Shown here piece after piece: positions 25,051 to 40,580 of a stretch of DNA of 64,000 nt. The notes under the pieces were generated by a model. The model saw nothing but the letters and a program-made list of their open reading frames with translations, did no database searches and was not told the DNA's origin. The stretch is from Neocallimastix lanati (nom. inval.). Taxonomy: Eukaryota > Neocallimastigomycota > Neocallimastigomycetes > Neocallimastigales > Neocallimastigaceae. The stretch is from assembly GCA_016946835.1 (NCBI GenBank), contig JACVTC010000007.1, forward strand, positions 687,501-751,500, in the 5' to 3' direction. The position numbers were made by a program, and so were the translations under genes. How positions within the stretch are numbered: position 1 is the stretch's first letter; the number at the start of each line of letters is the position of its first letter.

Positions 25051-26397
25051 TGAAAAACACTATTTTGTTTTTAAGACTAAATACATTAAGATTCTTAATA
25101 TGTTTAAAATCATTAATATTTTTGTTTTGATTATATGTGGCTTATACCTTAATTTATATATAATATACTTCAATACATTGGAAGCTTTTTTTTTTTTTTT
25201 TTGGATAAAACTATTAAAAATTTTAATTACTATGTATTATTAACATGTTTTATATTATGGATTGGATATTTATTATATTTTTAAACTATTCAGTTATAAT
25301 ATTTACTGTTTTTACGTCATTTATAATCATTATTATGACTATCTTTGGTTTTAAATAATCATTTATTATTTAATCTAATTACTCTTTAGTTTCATGTTAA
25401 TGAAATAATTAATATTTTATGGCTTGTTTTATGGCTTGTTTTATTCTTTAGCTTTAATCATACCTGAAAATATATATATATATATATATTATTATAGTTT
25501 ATTTAGCTAATATAGCTGTAAATTAATTTCAAGATTTATTTAATAGATTTAATATTTAATATTATCTTATAGGTGTTTTTTTTGTTTTTTTTTTTTTTCA
25601 TTAACTTGTAACTGTAAATTGTCATACATTCTAGTGTGTTTTTTTTTTGAGTATTTGTTCCTATCATTTATTGAGTCTTCTCACTTCTTTCTATAATTTT
25701 CTAATATTCATATCTCTTCTTAATTACTTTATAATATTCTAACTATATACAATAATTAACAGGTAATATATATATATTTATATATATATATATATATTTA
25801 GTCAAATACATAAATTAAATTTAGAAATGACCAATTATTCCCACCTTAAAATTAAATATTTTAAATATTTTAAAAAGTAATTAATTTTAATTTATAAATG
25901 AAAACTAAAATATTTTGTATGCATCATACTTTATAAGAAAGTACTTTAAACAATATTTGATTTTTTAAATTTTACATCAGTTAATGCATTTAAATGTTAT
26001 CATAAACTATTAGTTCGATTAATTAGTATATTCACCAGTTATACGAGATATCAAACTCTACATTAAAAGTTGTAATATCAGGATTTTAACTATTATTATG
26101 GTCATGTCTAATATACTGGTGTCACAACCATTCATTCTTGAGTATTTAGTAGAATAGATGTGTGTTACTAGATGAATACCATCACAATATAAATGATAAT
26201 CCTTTCAAATGAAGGTGTTAACACCATTATTTGACGAAACCTTTTCTATAATTAAGGTTTTTTTTATTATCATCTATCATTATATTGTTATCTAGAGTGA
26301 ATGCCCTATTTCACGCTAGTTTTAAACCATAATATATCATAATAATACTATTAAATATTCCCATTTTTTTACTTTGATAATACAAATTGAAAAAAAT

Positions 26398-26429
<32 letters not shown>

Positions 26430-28350
26430 TTAAAGAACATGTTCAATTTCATATGACTTTCCTTGTTAGAATATCTTCTTTATAAATGAGCAGTATTCTG
26501 CTATGTATATTCAAATAAAATATGTTTTTAATTTTTTATTATTATCTTTTTTAGATATTAATTAATATTTATAATGGTAAGTGTTAATAATTACATTATA
26601 ACATATTTGGATGTAATATTTTAAAGGAATTATTAACTTCTAGTTAATCATATTGACTGTCTTTTTATAAGAAAATTTATTAAAGTTAGTATTGTCCATG
26701 TTAATTATAATCTAGTAATATCGTAAATTAATTGTTATCTTATATATAAATGTAAAATTATACAATTATTATATCAATAAAATATTATTTGTTTTCTTTT
26801 TTCATTATTATCCATGTAAAAATTATAAAAGAGTTTATTAATTTCTTTAGTTTAAATATATAATATTCATATATTGCTTACTGCTTTATTTTATTTTAAA
26901 GTTATTTCTTCGTTTATCTCTTAAGAAGCTTTTTGAATTTTTTTTTTTTAAGTTTTAAAATTTACATCATTCATCTTCAATGTAAATTCATAATGTGATT
27001 CAATTTTCTCTTAAAATTAAAATAAAGAAACTATTATCATAATTTAAAATTTCAATCATTTTTTTTTTTTTTTTATAAAAAGTATTCGTTATGTACCTGA
27101 TACTTTTTTTTACTTCAAATTGCAAACTTTATAATTAAAAGGTATTGAAACATAATATAATAGAAAATATATATATATGCCAGATTGTAATGATATAAAA
27201 GTATGTAATTTGTGTTAAAATTAAAATTTTGTTAACTCTCTTTATCATAAAATATATTTTAATAAAGTTGAAATAATTATAAGACCTAAAATTATTGTTT
27301 TTTAAGCAAATAAAATTACATCTAACTCTTAAAATGGAATTCTTTTTAAAAATAATAAAAAAATAATAAAATAAAAATCATATGTCCGACGTAATATTAT
27401 TAAAAAACAAATAAATTAAAATCTTAAAATTTTAAAACAAGATTCACTCAAATATGTTAATAATTTTTTTTTTTTTTTAATAAATTTTAATTGTAGAAAT
27501 ATTATATAGTAAAGAGAATTACATAAATTAACCATGAATTATTGGTTTACAATAATACTCTAGTTGTGTTCTACATCCCTATTTCGAGAACATTATTGAT
27601 ACAAGCACAAAGTATGATATTCTAACACTAATCAAGGTATCCTTCGAGCATTGAGTATAATAATGAGGTATTCTTTATAAATGGAGGTATTGACACCATA
27701 TATGCCAAAGGTGTTTAAATATAGTTAAAACAGTATATACACGGGATATCTGGCAAGTGTGCCGGATAACCAAAAATATTAAAAGATAGATACAAATAAC
27801 ACTACTATTTCTAGATAGTAGTTAATTTACAATATTGTTACATATAATTAATTTGGACAATACTAACTTTAAATTTTCTTATTAAAAAAAAAAAAGTTAA
27901 CATGATGAGCTATAAATTAATAATCCCCTTAAAATACCGCACCCAAATATGCTATAATATATTCTTAACACTTAAAATTATATTTATCAACAAATATTTA
28001 ACAAATTTATCCAAATATACTTAATAGATTACTCCTTAACTACAAAGCAGATATACAAAAGGAGGAAAGTCATATTAATAATAATAAAAAATTGTTTAGG
28101 GTGAAATTGAATAACCTAACTTGGAAATGGGAAATATATTCAATAGCATCAACAATATTATTATTGCAGTATATCATGATTCAAACTAGTGTGAAATAGG
28201 AATATTTAATAGTATTATTACAATATATCATAAATACGTTTCACTATAAATAGCCGTAAAAAAAAAAAAAAAAAAAAAAAAGAGAGAGAGAGAAAAAGTT
28301 GTCATATGCCATAAATAATAAAAACTGAAGGTGTAAAAACCTAAAAGAAT
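25051..28350. other. Unidentified, more complex non-coding region
   Basis: Sequence complexity is higher than in the surrounding desert, but no frame stays open and no family is recognised. Related stretches of about 60 bp occur in opposite orientation near 26287-26365 and 28140-28245, sharing ACTAG[CT]GTGAAATAGG. They suggest the ends of a decayed mobile element. The rest is unassigned. Confidence 0.4.
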
Positions 28351-29110
28351 ATCCTATCCATACTAAAAAAAACTTATTAATACCACAAAATAATTATAGA
28401 TTCAAAAAAAATTTTTTTATTCATAAAAGCAAAATATTAAGGGTTTAATAGTTTTATTCACAGAAAAAGAAAATAATTTTATTTTAAAATAGCAAATGAA
28501 TAATTTTTAAATCATAATATAGTAATAATATACTTTAAATTTTAAATATAATTTTTTATTAATAGTAAATAATAAGTTTGTAAATGATAATTATTAAAGT
28601 TTAATTATAGTTGATAAACTATAAAATAAAAAATACCCATATTCACTGATAACCCAAAAATGGTATTAAAATATATATATATATATATTGTAATAAATTG
28701 AATGCCATAAGCCAAAATATAAAGATACAAATTTTAATATTGTTGATATAATTATAAAACCTAATATTACGATTTTTTATCATTTATTTATTTAATTATT
28801 TAGATAAATAGTTTGTTTGTTTGTTTGTTAGTTATTTAATAATTATATAAAATATTAATTCTTAAATTTTTTTTATTAATTTTTGTAATTCTTTTTTTTT
28901 TTTTTTTTTTTTTTTGGTTTTTATTAAGATATAATTGCTTTCAATATTTAAAAAAAAAATAAATAAAAAATAATAATAATAATAATAAATAAAATATATT
29001 CGATTTTTTACTTTTTTTTAACAGAATTAAGTAATAACAGCAAATCATATCATTAAATATATTCAAAAAAATTAAGACAAAAAAAAAAATAATAATATAT
29101 TATTGTAGTT

Positions 29111-29620
29111 TTATGAAATGACTTCTAAAAATTTCATTACAATTTTCTTTTCAAAATTGAAAGATAAAGTAATAATAAAACCAAAAAGATCAATTTTTAC
29201 AGAAGAATAAAAATTACAATTGAAATTTGTTGAAAAAGACAGCATATTACAAGCAAATAACAACATAATACAAATAAATGAAAACATAATCCAGGAAAAG
29301 AACAACATAATGCTAATGAAAGACAACATAATAATAATAATAATAAAAAAAAAGAAAGAAAAAGAAATGAACAAAATATGTGTCATATTTTTAAAGATCT
29401 TATTGATAAAATTTCTCTATCATATGGAAATCAATATAAAAAAATAATCCTCTCCCATAGATAATGTTAATCTTGATCTATGTCCTGAAGACAGCTTCTA
29501 AAGATCAAGATACTCTAACTTCCTCTAGCTCAGCTAATGATGAGATATATTTATAGGGAAAGAAGATGAAGTTTGAATGCATAGAGGCACGATGAAGTAA
29601 TTGATATAGATCATGAAAAA
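29111..29620 (+). other. Unidentified coding-like relic
   Basis: A stretch with a clear rise in complexity. An open frame of 75 codons at 29220-29447 contains a repeating AACATAAT core (NNI-type residues), and the sequence to about 29620 still has codon-like composition with interruptions. No domain was recognised; it may be a degraded gene or mobile element piece. Confidence 0.3.
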
Positions 29621-29667
29621 AGAATATATCGAGCAAACTAATTGGAAATCTCAAATTTTAGGTGATT

Positions 29668-29788
29668 GAAAATAAAAATAAAAATAAAAATAAAAATAAA
29701 AATAAAAATAAAAATAAAAATAAAAATAAAAATAAAAATAAAAATAAAAATAAAAATAAAAATAAAAATAAAAATAAAAATAAAAATT
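29668..29788. repeat. (AAAAAT)n hexamer repeat
   Basis: About 20 perfect 6-bp units, seen directly. Confidence 0.95.
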
Positions 29789-30271
29789 TTAAACCTTTAT
29801 TGATAATGATATATAAGTAAACTAATTACATTATCTTAAATAAAAAAAAAAAAATAAATAAAAAATAAAAATAAAATAAAAAAATAAAAAAAAAAAAAAA
29901 ATTTACAAAAAAATTTAAAAAAGAATTTAAAAAAAAAAAAAAAATTAAAAGTAATGTCTTCGATTTTCAAAATGAAAGAAGGATTGAAATATCAGAATTT
30001 TTCTTATTGAATAATTACATGGACTATCACCATCGTGATAATTTGTTATAGAAAAGGAAGGGATACATTGTTTATGTGGCCTACATAAGATTAGGAAAAG
30101 AAGATCTTTATATAACATTATATATACAAAAAAAAAATAATAATAAAATCTGACCAATTAAAAATTTCAAAAAAAATTTTCAAAAAAAAAATTAAAAAAA
30201 AATAAACATTAATTATTAACTTAATAAATATAGATATATATAATTAATAAATTATTTTTTTTTTTTTTAAC

Positions 30272-30301
30272 ATTTTAAACATAGATATCTATGTTTAAAA
30301 T
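30272..30301. repeat. Perfect 30-bp palindrome
   Basis: ATTTTAAACATAGAT followed by its exact reverse complement with no loop. A short sequence containing ATCTGACCAATTAAAAATTT occurs on both sides (about 30148 and 30382) as a direct repeat. Confidence 0.9.
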
Positions 30302-30689
30302 ATGATACAAGTATTTAGACCTAAAAAATTTAAAAAAAAATAATAATAATAATAATAAATAAATAAATAAATAAATAAAAATCTGACCAATTAAAAATTT
30401 TAAAAAAAAATATTGGACGTAAATTAATACTTTAATTATAAAAATATATATTTTAATTAATAAATTTTATTATTAAATCATATTTTTACTTTTGACATAA
30501 TAAAAATAGAAATAATAGAAATGTTTTGGATATAAAAAAACTAAATCTTATCGAACCTTTTTTTTTATTTTTTTTTAAAATAATATTAAAACTATCGAAT
30601 ATCTAATTAAATATTATTAAATATATTCAAAAATAAAAATAAAAAAAAATTTAAATTTTAATAATTTTATAAAATGGCTGTGGTAATTC

Positions 30690-30908
30690 TCTTTTTTTCT
30701 CTCAAGTATTTTATATTTTACATTAACTTTATTTTTTATTAAATTTTATTTTTAATTTTGATATTTGATATTTATATATATTTATATATTGTTCTTTATA
30801 TATTTATAATACATTTTTCATTTATAATTCATACAATATATTAATATTAATATTATAATAATTAATAAAAAAAGCATTAGTGTATTCTCTTCCTTGTCAA
30901 AAAAAATA
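30690..30908 (+). mobile_element. Isolated A-family LINE 3' tail
   Basis: It ends in TGTATTCTCTTCCTTGTC plus A tract at 30886-30908, close to the A/A' terminus. The part from about 30719 (ATTAACTTTATTTTTTATTA) matches the 3' untranslated region of the LINE ending near 63.1 kb. It is a heavily 5'-truncated copy with no coding part. Confidence 0.7.
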
Positions 30909-31597
30909 TATATGTATATTTTTATTTTATACTAAAAAACTATCTTTATTTATTATCATAATTCTTTAACCAATTTTCTATAGTTTTAATAAAAGTTTCT
31001 ATTATATTATATTATTGTAATTACTTTAAAAAAAATTTTTTTACGTAATTGTGTAATATATATATAATGTACATAAAAACAAATTTATTTAAAATGGAGA
31101 ATAACATTACGATTTAATAAAAAAAAGAATGAAAGAATTTATAAATAAGAAATATTTTTCTATTTTTTTTTTTTTTTTTTTTTTGTTTAGTTTTATAGCT
31201 TTTGTTTGTAATTTTTTATTTTAATTTTAATTTTATATATACTATTAATTTAATGATTATGATTAAATATTGTGGAATATAAAATTTAAATAATCTGCAT
31301 AGTTATATTAAAATTATATATTATTTAAATTATAAAATAATTAAATAGATAAAAATTATTAAATAAATTTATTTTTTAATTTAAAACCTTATTTTTATTT
31401 AAATATAAAAAAAAATAAAAATAAAATAATATAAAATAATTATAATAATAAAATAAAAATACAATAAAAAATTATAATAATAAAAATAAAAATGCAATAA
31501 AAAATTATAATTTATAGAATAAAAATAAAAAATCATTTTAAATTTAAAAAATTTAATAATTATTTTATTTATATTATATTTTAAATAAAATTTTTAA

Positions 31598-31638
<41 letters not shown>

Positions 31639-31824
31639 AAAATTAATATAAATAATATAAATAATTAAAAAATTTAAATAAATCAATTTTTTTTTATAGT
31701 TTTAAAAATTTATAATATTAAAATTTTTGTACAAAATATAAAAGAAAAAATTAAAAAAAAAATAAACATGTATTTATTAATAAAAATTACTAAATATAGT
31801 ATATTATTAATCATAATGATAAAA

Positions 31825-31855
<31 letters not shown>

Positions 31856-31890
31856 TATATTTTATGTTTTTATAATTACATCTATTAATT
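30909..31890. other. AT-rich spacer
   Basis: Homopolymer T at 31604-31634 and (AT)n stretches. It includes the 3' flank of the vWA gene. No gene seen. Confidence 0.7.
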
Positions 31891-34317
31891 CTAATATTCA
31901 TTTTGAGTTCTTTCAACTATTGATGAATTTCTTTCGAATATATTAGAAAATTCATCTGGGGAATATTTTTCTCTAACATTTTGATAACGTTCAAATACTT
32001 TATCAGTAAATTGCTTAATGTTTCTTGGTAGGGTTCGAGATATTCTACTACCTTTACATATTCTTCTATATAAGAATAATATATATTCATTTTTAGTTGG
32101 ATATTGATGATATGAATTAACAAATTCACCATAATATTTATCTAATGATAAAATTGGTTTAGAAATATCAACAATTTTTCCTAATTCATCTAACCATGTT
32201 ATTCCAGGTCTTACATAATAGAATGGTCGACATGTATTTTCACTAATCTTAACATCGAATTTATCAATATTATCATCCCATTCTTTCCAAAATTCATTTA
32301 CATTTGGAATGATATCCCCATTTGAATCGCCATCTTTTCCATTAATTAAAAGTTCAACATCCATATCAGTTAAATTCTTTTGAACATTAACATAATTTAA
32401 TAACCAAATAATTTCTTCCATTGTTGTTTTTCCTTCTTTGAGATATTGATAACCAAATTGAGAGAAGGATTGTAGGCATTTTAATTGTTCTTTCTCATTA
32501 ATTTTTCCATCCACCGGAATAAATAAATCTCCACAAAGACCTCCAGCTTTTAATGGTGATTCTAAATCAACATGAACAAAAACCGTAGCGTTTTGAATAC
32601 TCTCCTTATATGTATCCAATAAACGAGGATTTCTCTTAAAGAAGGCTAAAAGACGAGTAAAGATTTCAACTCGAGTAGCGAAACCATAAAATTTTGATGG
32701 TAATTCAAGATGGAACATATCCAAAATGTCTAATAATTCTTGGAAGTGACCAATATGAACATAGAAAAGATTCAACTTCATTGGAATTCTTGGAATAAGG
32801 AAAGGAGAAATTAAACAAGTCCATGCTGCTGTTGGATAGAAAACTCTAGTTTGAGGAAGATTAGATAAACCACTTAATGAGATGGATGTAGTGTAATTCA
32901 TGAAACGATAAATGACCTGTGCCTTCACAAATGGTTCAATATCTTTTAAATATGGAACTGTACCATCCTTAATCATCTTATAAAGGACAAAGAACCATAA
33001 ATTAACATCTCCTAGATTTTTACCACCAGTGATGATCTTCATTAAAGTCCAATTAGCAGCATTAACATGTTCCTTATTTTCCCCTAACGGAATTGCACCA
33101 ATAATATCCTTACGAGTGAATGGTGATTTTTTGATAGGATTAGATGTCTCTAATGAACTTCTATAATTCTTCAAAGAAATAGAATGATCAATGAATGACC
33201 TTAACTTTTCCATGAATTCCGGAATATATAAGGCATTTAAAGGACAATTGACAATTCTTTCAGTTGTATTCTTATCAAAACCTACTAAAACTGGAGTAAA
33301 GTCAGATTGATTAGTAGTAACTAGAATCATTGGATCAATTTCATTATCAATAGAAATTGGACATTCCCATTGAGAATTCTCAACGGAAGATTCAATATCT
33401 AAATCTTTAATATCATCAACCTCATTTACTTCAGTATCATCAGCAGTATAAGCTCGGAAAGTTTGTAATTTATCAATATCAAAAACTTGTTTCAAACCAC
33501 CATCACACATTCTTATTAAAAGATTAATTTTGGATTGATATTCACCACCCAAAACTGTATTAAAACATTTAATTGCTTCTTCTTTAGCTTCATCATAGTT
33601 TCGATCTTGAAGTACTAATTGATCAATTCTTTCATTTTTATTTTCATCTTTCTTAGTATTGTTGGCATTAATTCTTTTATTCATCTTTAATACTGAAATT
33701 CTAAGTTTTTGATCACCAGAAGTACCAATTAATCTAGCTATAAATGCTCTTTCCAATGCATCATACTTATCATTAAATTCTTCCATAGTGTTGATATTAT
33801 CAATTTCTTTGATGGTATTTAAATCTTCATTTGAAGTAGAGATAACTCGATCTTCAGAGGTGGAAGGACTTTTTACAATAGTCTTACTAGCATTGAAACG
33901 AGTAAATGGACATGCCACACTCATGTTTGCACCATTTCCTAATAAATAAACTTCAGTGTAATCACAAGAGAACCTATCCATATTTTCACTAATCCTTTGA
34001 TCAAGTCTCTCGACATCACTATTACACACATAACCATCAGAAATTAATATGAATTCTGAATAATGAGCTTCCTTATGTTTAGAGAAAATAGCATCAAATA
34101 AGCATGAAGGGTAAGTACCACCATTTCCCCTTCTATAACGATTAATTTCCATATATTCTTCCTTTGAGATATATCTTGACATATGATCCCAAATAATAAT
34201 TTCATCTTCTTCTGTAAACTTTTGTTCTAAAATTAAACGAACATTAGAATGATAAAAGGAATCACCAGAAGTAGATCCACTAAAATCTATTGCGAAACAC
34301 TTGTTTAAACGAGTCAT
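31891..34317 (-). CDS. vWA-domain protein of unknown function, 808 residues
   Basis: A single uninterrupted frame. Residues 8-150 form a von Willebrand factor A-type fold: the MIDAS metal-binding motif DFSGS at 11-15, the Thr of GGT at 68 and SDG at 93-95. These are the three loops that hold Mg2+ in active vWA domains. A charged linker with coiled-coil-like residues follows (165-290). WECPIS at 317-322 and NEIDPMIL at 325-332 resemble the start of a U-box/RING-like fold, with NCPL further on. The C-terminal 400 residues are helical-looking and I do not recognise them. No signal peptide or membrane span, so probably cytosolic. A protein-interaction or ubiquitin-linked role is only a guess. Coding density drops sharply on both sides, and the start Met lies directly before the vWA strand. 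Confidence 0.9.
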   Translation of the reverse strand: MTRLNKCFAIDFSGSTSGDSFYHSNVRLILEQKFTEEDEIIIWDHMSRYISKEEYMEINRYRRGNGGTYPSCLFDAIFSKHKEAHYSEFILISDGYVCNSDVERLDQRISENMDRFSCDYTEVYLLGNGANMSVACPFTRFNASKTIVKSPSTSEDRVISTSNEDLNTIKEIDNINTMEEFNDKYDALERAFIARLIGTSGDQKLRISVLKMNKRINANNTKKDENKNERIDQLVLQDRNYDEAKEEAIKCFNTVLGGEYQSKINLLIRMCDGGLKQVFDIDKLQTFRAYTADDTEVNEVDDIKDLDIESSVENSQWECPISIDNEIDPMILVTTNQSDFTPVLVGFDKNTTERIVNCPLNALYIPEFMEKLRSFIDHSISLKNYRSSLETSNPIKKSPFTRKDIIGAIPLGENKEHVNAANWTLMKIITGGKNLGDVNLWFFVLYKMIKDGTVPYLKDIEPFVKAQVIYRFMNYTTSISLSGLSNLPQTRVFYPTAAWTCLISPFLIPRIPMKLNLFYVHIGHFQELLDILDMFHLELPSKFYGFATRVEIFTRLLAFFKRNPRLLDTYKESIQNATVFVHVDLESPLKAGGLCGDLFIPVDGKINEKEQLKCLQSFSQFGYQYLKEGKTTMEEIIWLLNYVNVQKNLTDMDVELLINGKDGDSNGDIIPNVNEFWKEWDDNIDKFDVKISENTCRPFYYVRPGITWLDELGKIVDISKPILSLDKYYGEFVNSYHQYPTKNEYILFLYRRICKGSRISRTLPRNIKQFTDKVFERYQNVREKYSPDEFSNIFERNSSIVERTQNEY

Positions 34318-37328
<3,011 letters not shown>

Positions 37329-37338
37329 CGTTTAAATT

Positions 37339-37610
37339 GGGTGTGGGGCATTTCGCCAGATTGCATTTCGCCAAATTGCAATTCGCCAAGTTGCATTTCG
37401 CCAAGTTGAAAATTATTAAATAAATAAATAAATCAATAAATAAAATTAAATATTATTAATATCGCATAAAAACAATTTTAAAAAAAAAATATATTTTGAA
37501 TTAATATTTATTTATTTATTCATTTATTTATATCAATACTCTACTTGTCGAAATGCAACCTGGCGAAAAGCAACTTGGGGAAATGCAACTTGGGGAAATG
37601 CAACTCTCCC
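37339..37610. mobile_element. 272-bp MITE related to the MULE at 41.4-46.7 kb
   Basis: Flanked by a 9-10 bp TSD, (C)GTTTAAATT, at 37329-37338 and 37610-37619. The left end is GGGTGTGGGGCATTTCGCC; the right end, reversed, is GGGAGAGTTGCATTTCCCC. Each end carries about four copies of a 15-bp unit like TTGCATTTCGCCAAG, in opposite orientation. GGG at the tip and GCATTTC nine bases in match the MULE ends. It has no coding capacity, so mobilisation in trans by a MULE transposase is inferred. Confidence 0.88.
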
Positions 37611-37723
37611 GTTTAAATTATCATATAAACATAAAATTTTTTTTATTATTAACTTTTTTATTATTACGCATTTTATATATTAATTATTATAAAATACTAT
37701 CTATTAAATATATTATAATAAGA

Positions 37724-37961
37724 CGTAATATAAAAAATACATAATAAAAGTAAAAATGTTTTATTACTATTAAAAGTAATATTAATGTATATAATAATAT
37801 TTTTTTTTTAGTTATTTAATAAATGATTATTAAAAATATATAATACTTCAAATTTAGTTAAAAAATTAATAAATAAATATTACGTACTTGGTTTTCTATT
37901 TATTACCTTGATTTTTACATCCTTTATTATTATAATAATCTTTTATATATTTATTTATTTA
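37724..37961. repeat. 238-bp direct repeat, copy 1
   Basis: Identical as far as I can read to 38238-38475, including the length of the T run. The 276 bp between the copies is unrelated. Confidence 0.9.
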
Positions 37962-38237
37962 CTTTATTATTATAATTGTTATTTATTTATTGTTTATTTA
38001 TTATTTAATTATATACTTTATTCCCATCCCTACCTGAAACTTTTATATAAAGTCAATTACTTCAGTTGTTTCGGTATTACCATAAACCTTATAGGTCTCT
38101 TATTTTTATTAGATAGTTTTTATGAAGGAAAGTACTAATGAAAAAATTATTAATTACCAAAGAGAATTTCATGAAAAAGATATTAATTCCATTTTTATTT
38201 TGGATTAATTATTTCGGGATCCAATAAAATCTAATAC

Positions 38238-38475
38238 CGTAATATAAAAAATACATAATAAAAGTAAAAATGTTTTATTACTATTAAAAGTAATATTAAT
38301 GTATATAATAATATTTTTTTTTTAGTTATTTAATAAATGATTATTAAAAATATATAATACTTCAAATTTAGTTAAAAAATTAATAAATAAATATTACGTA
38401 CTTGGTTTTCTATTTATTACCTTGATTTTTACATCCTTTATTATTATAATAATCTTTTATATATTTATTTATTTA
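38238..38475. repeat. 238-bp direct repeat, copy 2
   Basis: Exact second copy of 37724-37961. The ends are CGTAATATAAA and TATTTATTTA; no TG..CA ends and no clear flanking duplication were seen. Confidence 0.9.
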
Positions 38476-39204
38476 GTATGGTGTGAGATTACTCAAGTTA
38501 AATATTTTTTTAATATTTTTTTAACTATAAGAATGAATTATAATTAACATTATGATTAATACTATTACTCAAGGAAATAAAAAAAAAAAAAAAAAAAACA
38601 AGGAAGAAAATTTTAATATATCGTTTTAACAAGGTATTAATTTATCATCAGTCATTCCATTATTTTTTAAAGAATTAAATGAAATGGAAGTGATTGATGA
38701 TATCAATGTGAAGATGACAATATTCTCAATAATGATGTAATAAGTTGAAATACCAATTGGACTATTAGTTAGTATAGTACTCTACCGAAGAAGTAGGATT
38801 CAATAAATTATCCTCTATGGCCATTATTCTATTATATATATATATATATATGTATATATTATTATTATTATTTTTTTTTTAAGAGGAATTTTATTATTTG
38901 TAAACATCCTAATCCTTTTTAATTTTGTTCATATACAGGTCATTATATTTAATAATAATAAATATAAACCATAATTTAAATAGTAGATAAAATCATAGGA
39001 TATCATTTTTCATTTTTCATTTTTTTTTTTCATTTTTTTTTTTTTTTAGTATTAATTAATATATATAAAAACAAGTGTTTTAAAATAGATGCTTTAAAAA
39101 TCTATACATATTTTAAAAAAAGAATAAATATATATATTATTATAGTAATTATTTTTTATTTATAATATTATATTATATTTCATATTGATTTTAATAATAT
39201 TTAA

Positions 39205-39251
<47 letters not shown>

Positions 39252-39400
39252 TAATTATTTAAAAAATTTTTTTATAGATATTTTATTTTAAGTATTCATT
39301 TTTGTTTTCTTTTTAAATATTATTAAAATAAAATGAAAATAATAATAATAATATATATATATATATATTATTTTAATAATTATATTATTATTATTATAAT

Positions 39401-39445
<45 letters not shown>

Positions 39446-39500
39446 ACTTATTGGTTTATTGTATTAATATTTAATTCAACTATGATAAAAAAGATTAAAA
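38476..39500. other. AT-rich spacer
   Basis: A more complex stretch at 38620-38820 without an open frame, then (ATA)n at 39209-39247 and a T tract at 39403-39444. No gene recognised. Confidence 0.6.
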
Positions 39501-39519
39501 ACGAAAATAATTATTATTA

Positions 39520-40547
39520 AAATCTATATGTTAGAAGTAGAATAAATAATTTAATAAAAATAAAAAATTATTATTTTTAGTTTATAATTTAATATTTTAA
39601 TTAATACTTTAAAATTAATAATTATATGATATAGTTTTATATAATATATACATAGTTTATGATACAAATAATTTAGTTTTAAATGTTCTATTAACCTCTT
39701 TTATATAATTAATATAAAAACATATATTTAATGTATTGAAATATGTATGACCCATTAAATGTGATTTATACATATAAATATCATTATATTATGTATTATT
39801 AAAAAAAAAAAAAAATAAGTGCTTCTACTTTCAAATAAATAAAGTTAGAAAATAAGCAAGACATTGAGATTTTTAACAGATTAAGAGTCTCAACTGACTC
39901 TGTAAGTTTATATAGAAATTTAGAATACTTTGTTAATTAGAAAATTTAAAAATTTAGTAATTTAGTAATTCAGAATAATTAGAATATTCAAGATAAACAA
40001 CACTCGAATACATATATACATAAATAAGAAACACATAAAGCATTAGGAAATTAATATTTAAAATATTTCTTATATATAATTATATAATTAGTAATTAGTA
40101 ACTAATATAATAATTTAATCGATACTAGTAATATATAAAAATATATCTACAAAATGATCGGAAAGACTGAAATAAAATCCCTTATCTGATATATAATGGA
40201 AGAAAAGAATTCAACATACTTAATATCAGAAGTACTCAAGAATAAATACCATAAAGTTAGAAATCAATGAAGTGTCAAAGTTCGTCAGAAGGTTAGAAAA
40301 CATGAAGGCCGAAAGTAATAAATACACCTTGGAATTCATCAAGAAATTTTTAAACATCACATAAAAGTTAAAAAAAAAAAAAATTAAATAATACGTTTAG
40401 TAACAGAGAAAAATTAATTTATTTATTCAAAGGGTTATCAGAGAAACAAGTAAACTTCTTATATATAAAGTAGGGTATTTCAGATGGTGTTGATAAAATA
40501 TTAAAAGATATAAAAGAAATAATTAGAAACCATAGAAATTTTTATTT

Positions 40548-40580
<33 letters not shown>

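Noticed and set aside
29111-29386. Minus-strand hydrophobic open frame of 91 codons
   Set aside because: It is T-rich antisense to a coding-like plus-strand relic, with no start context or domain.
37724-38475. Miniature LTR-type element
   Set aside because: No TG..CA ends, primer site or flanking duplication could be seen, so it is reported only as a direct repeat.
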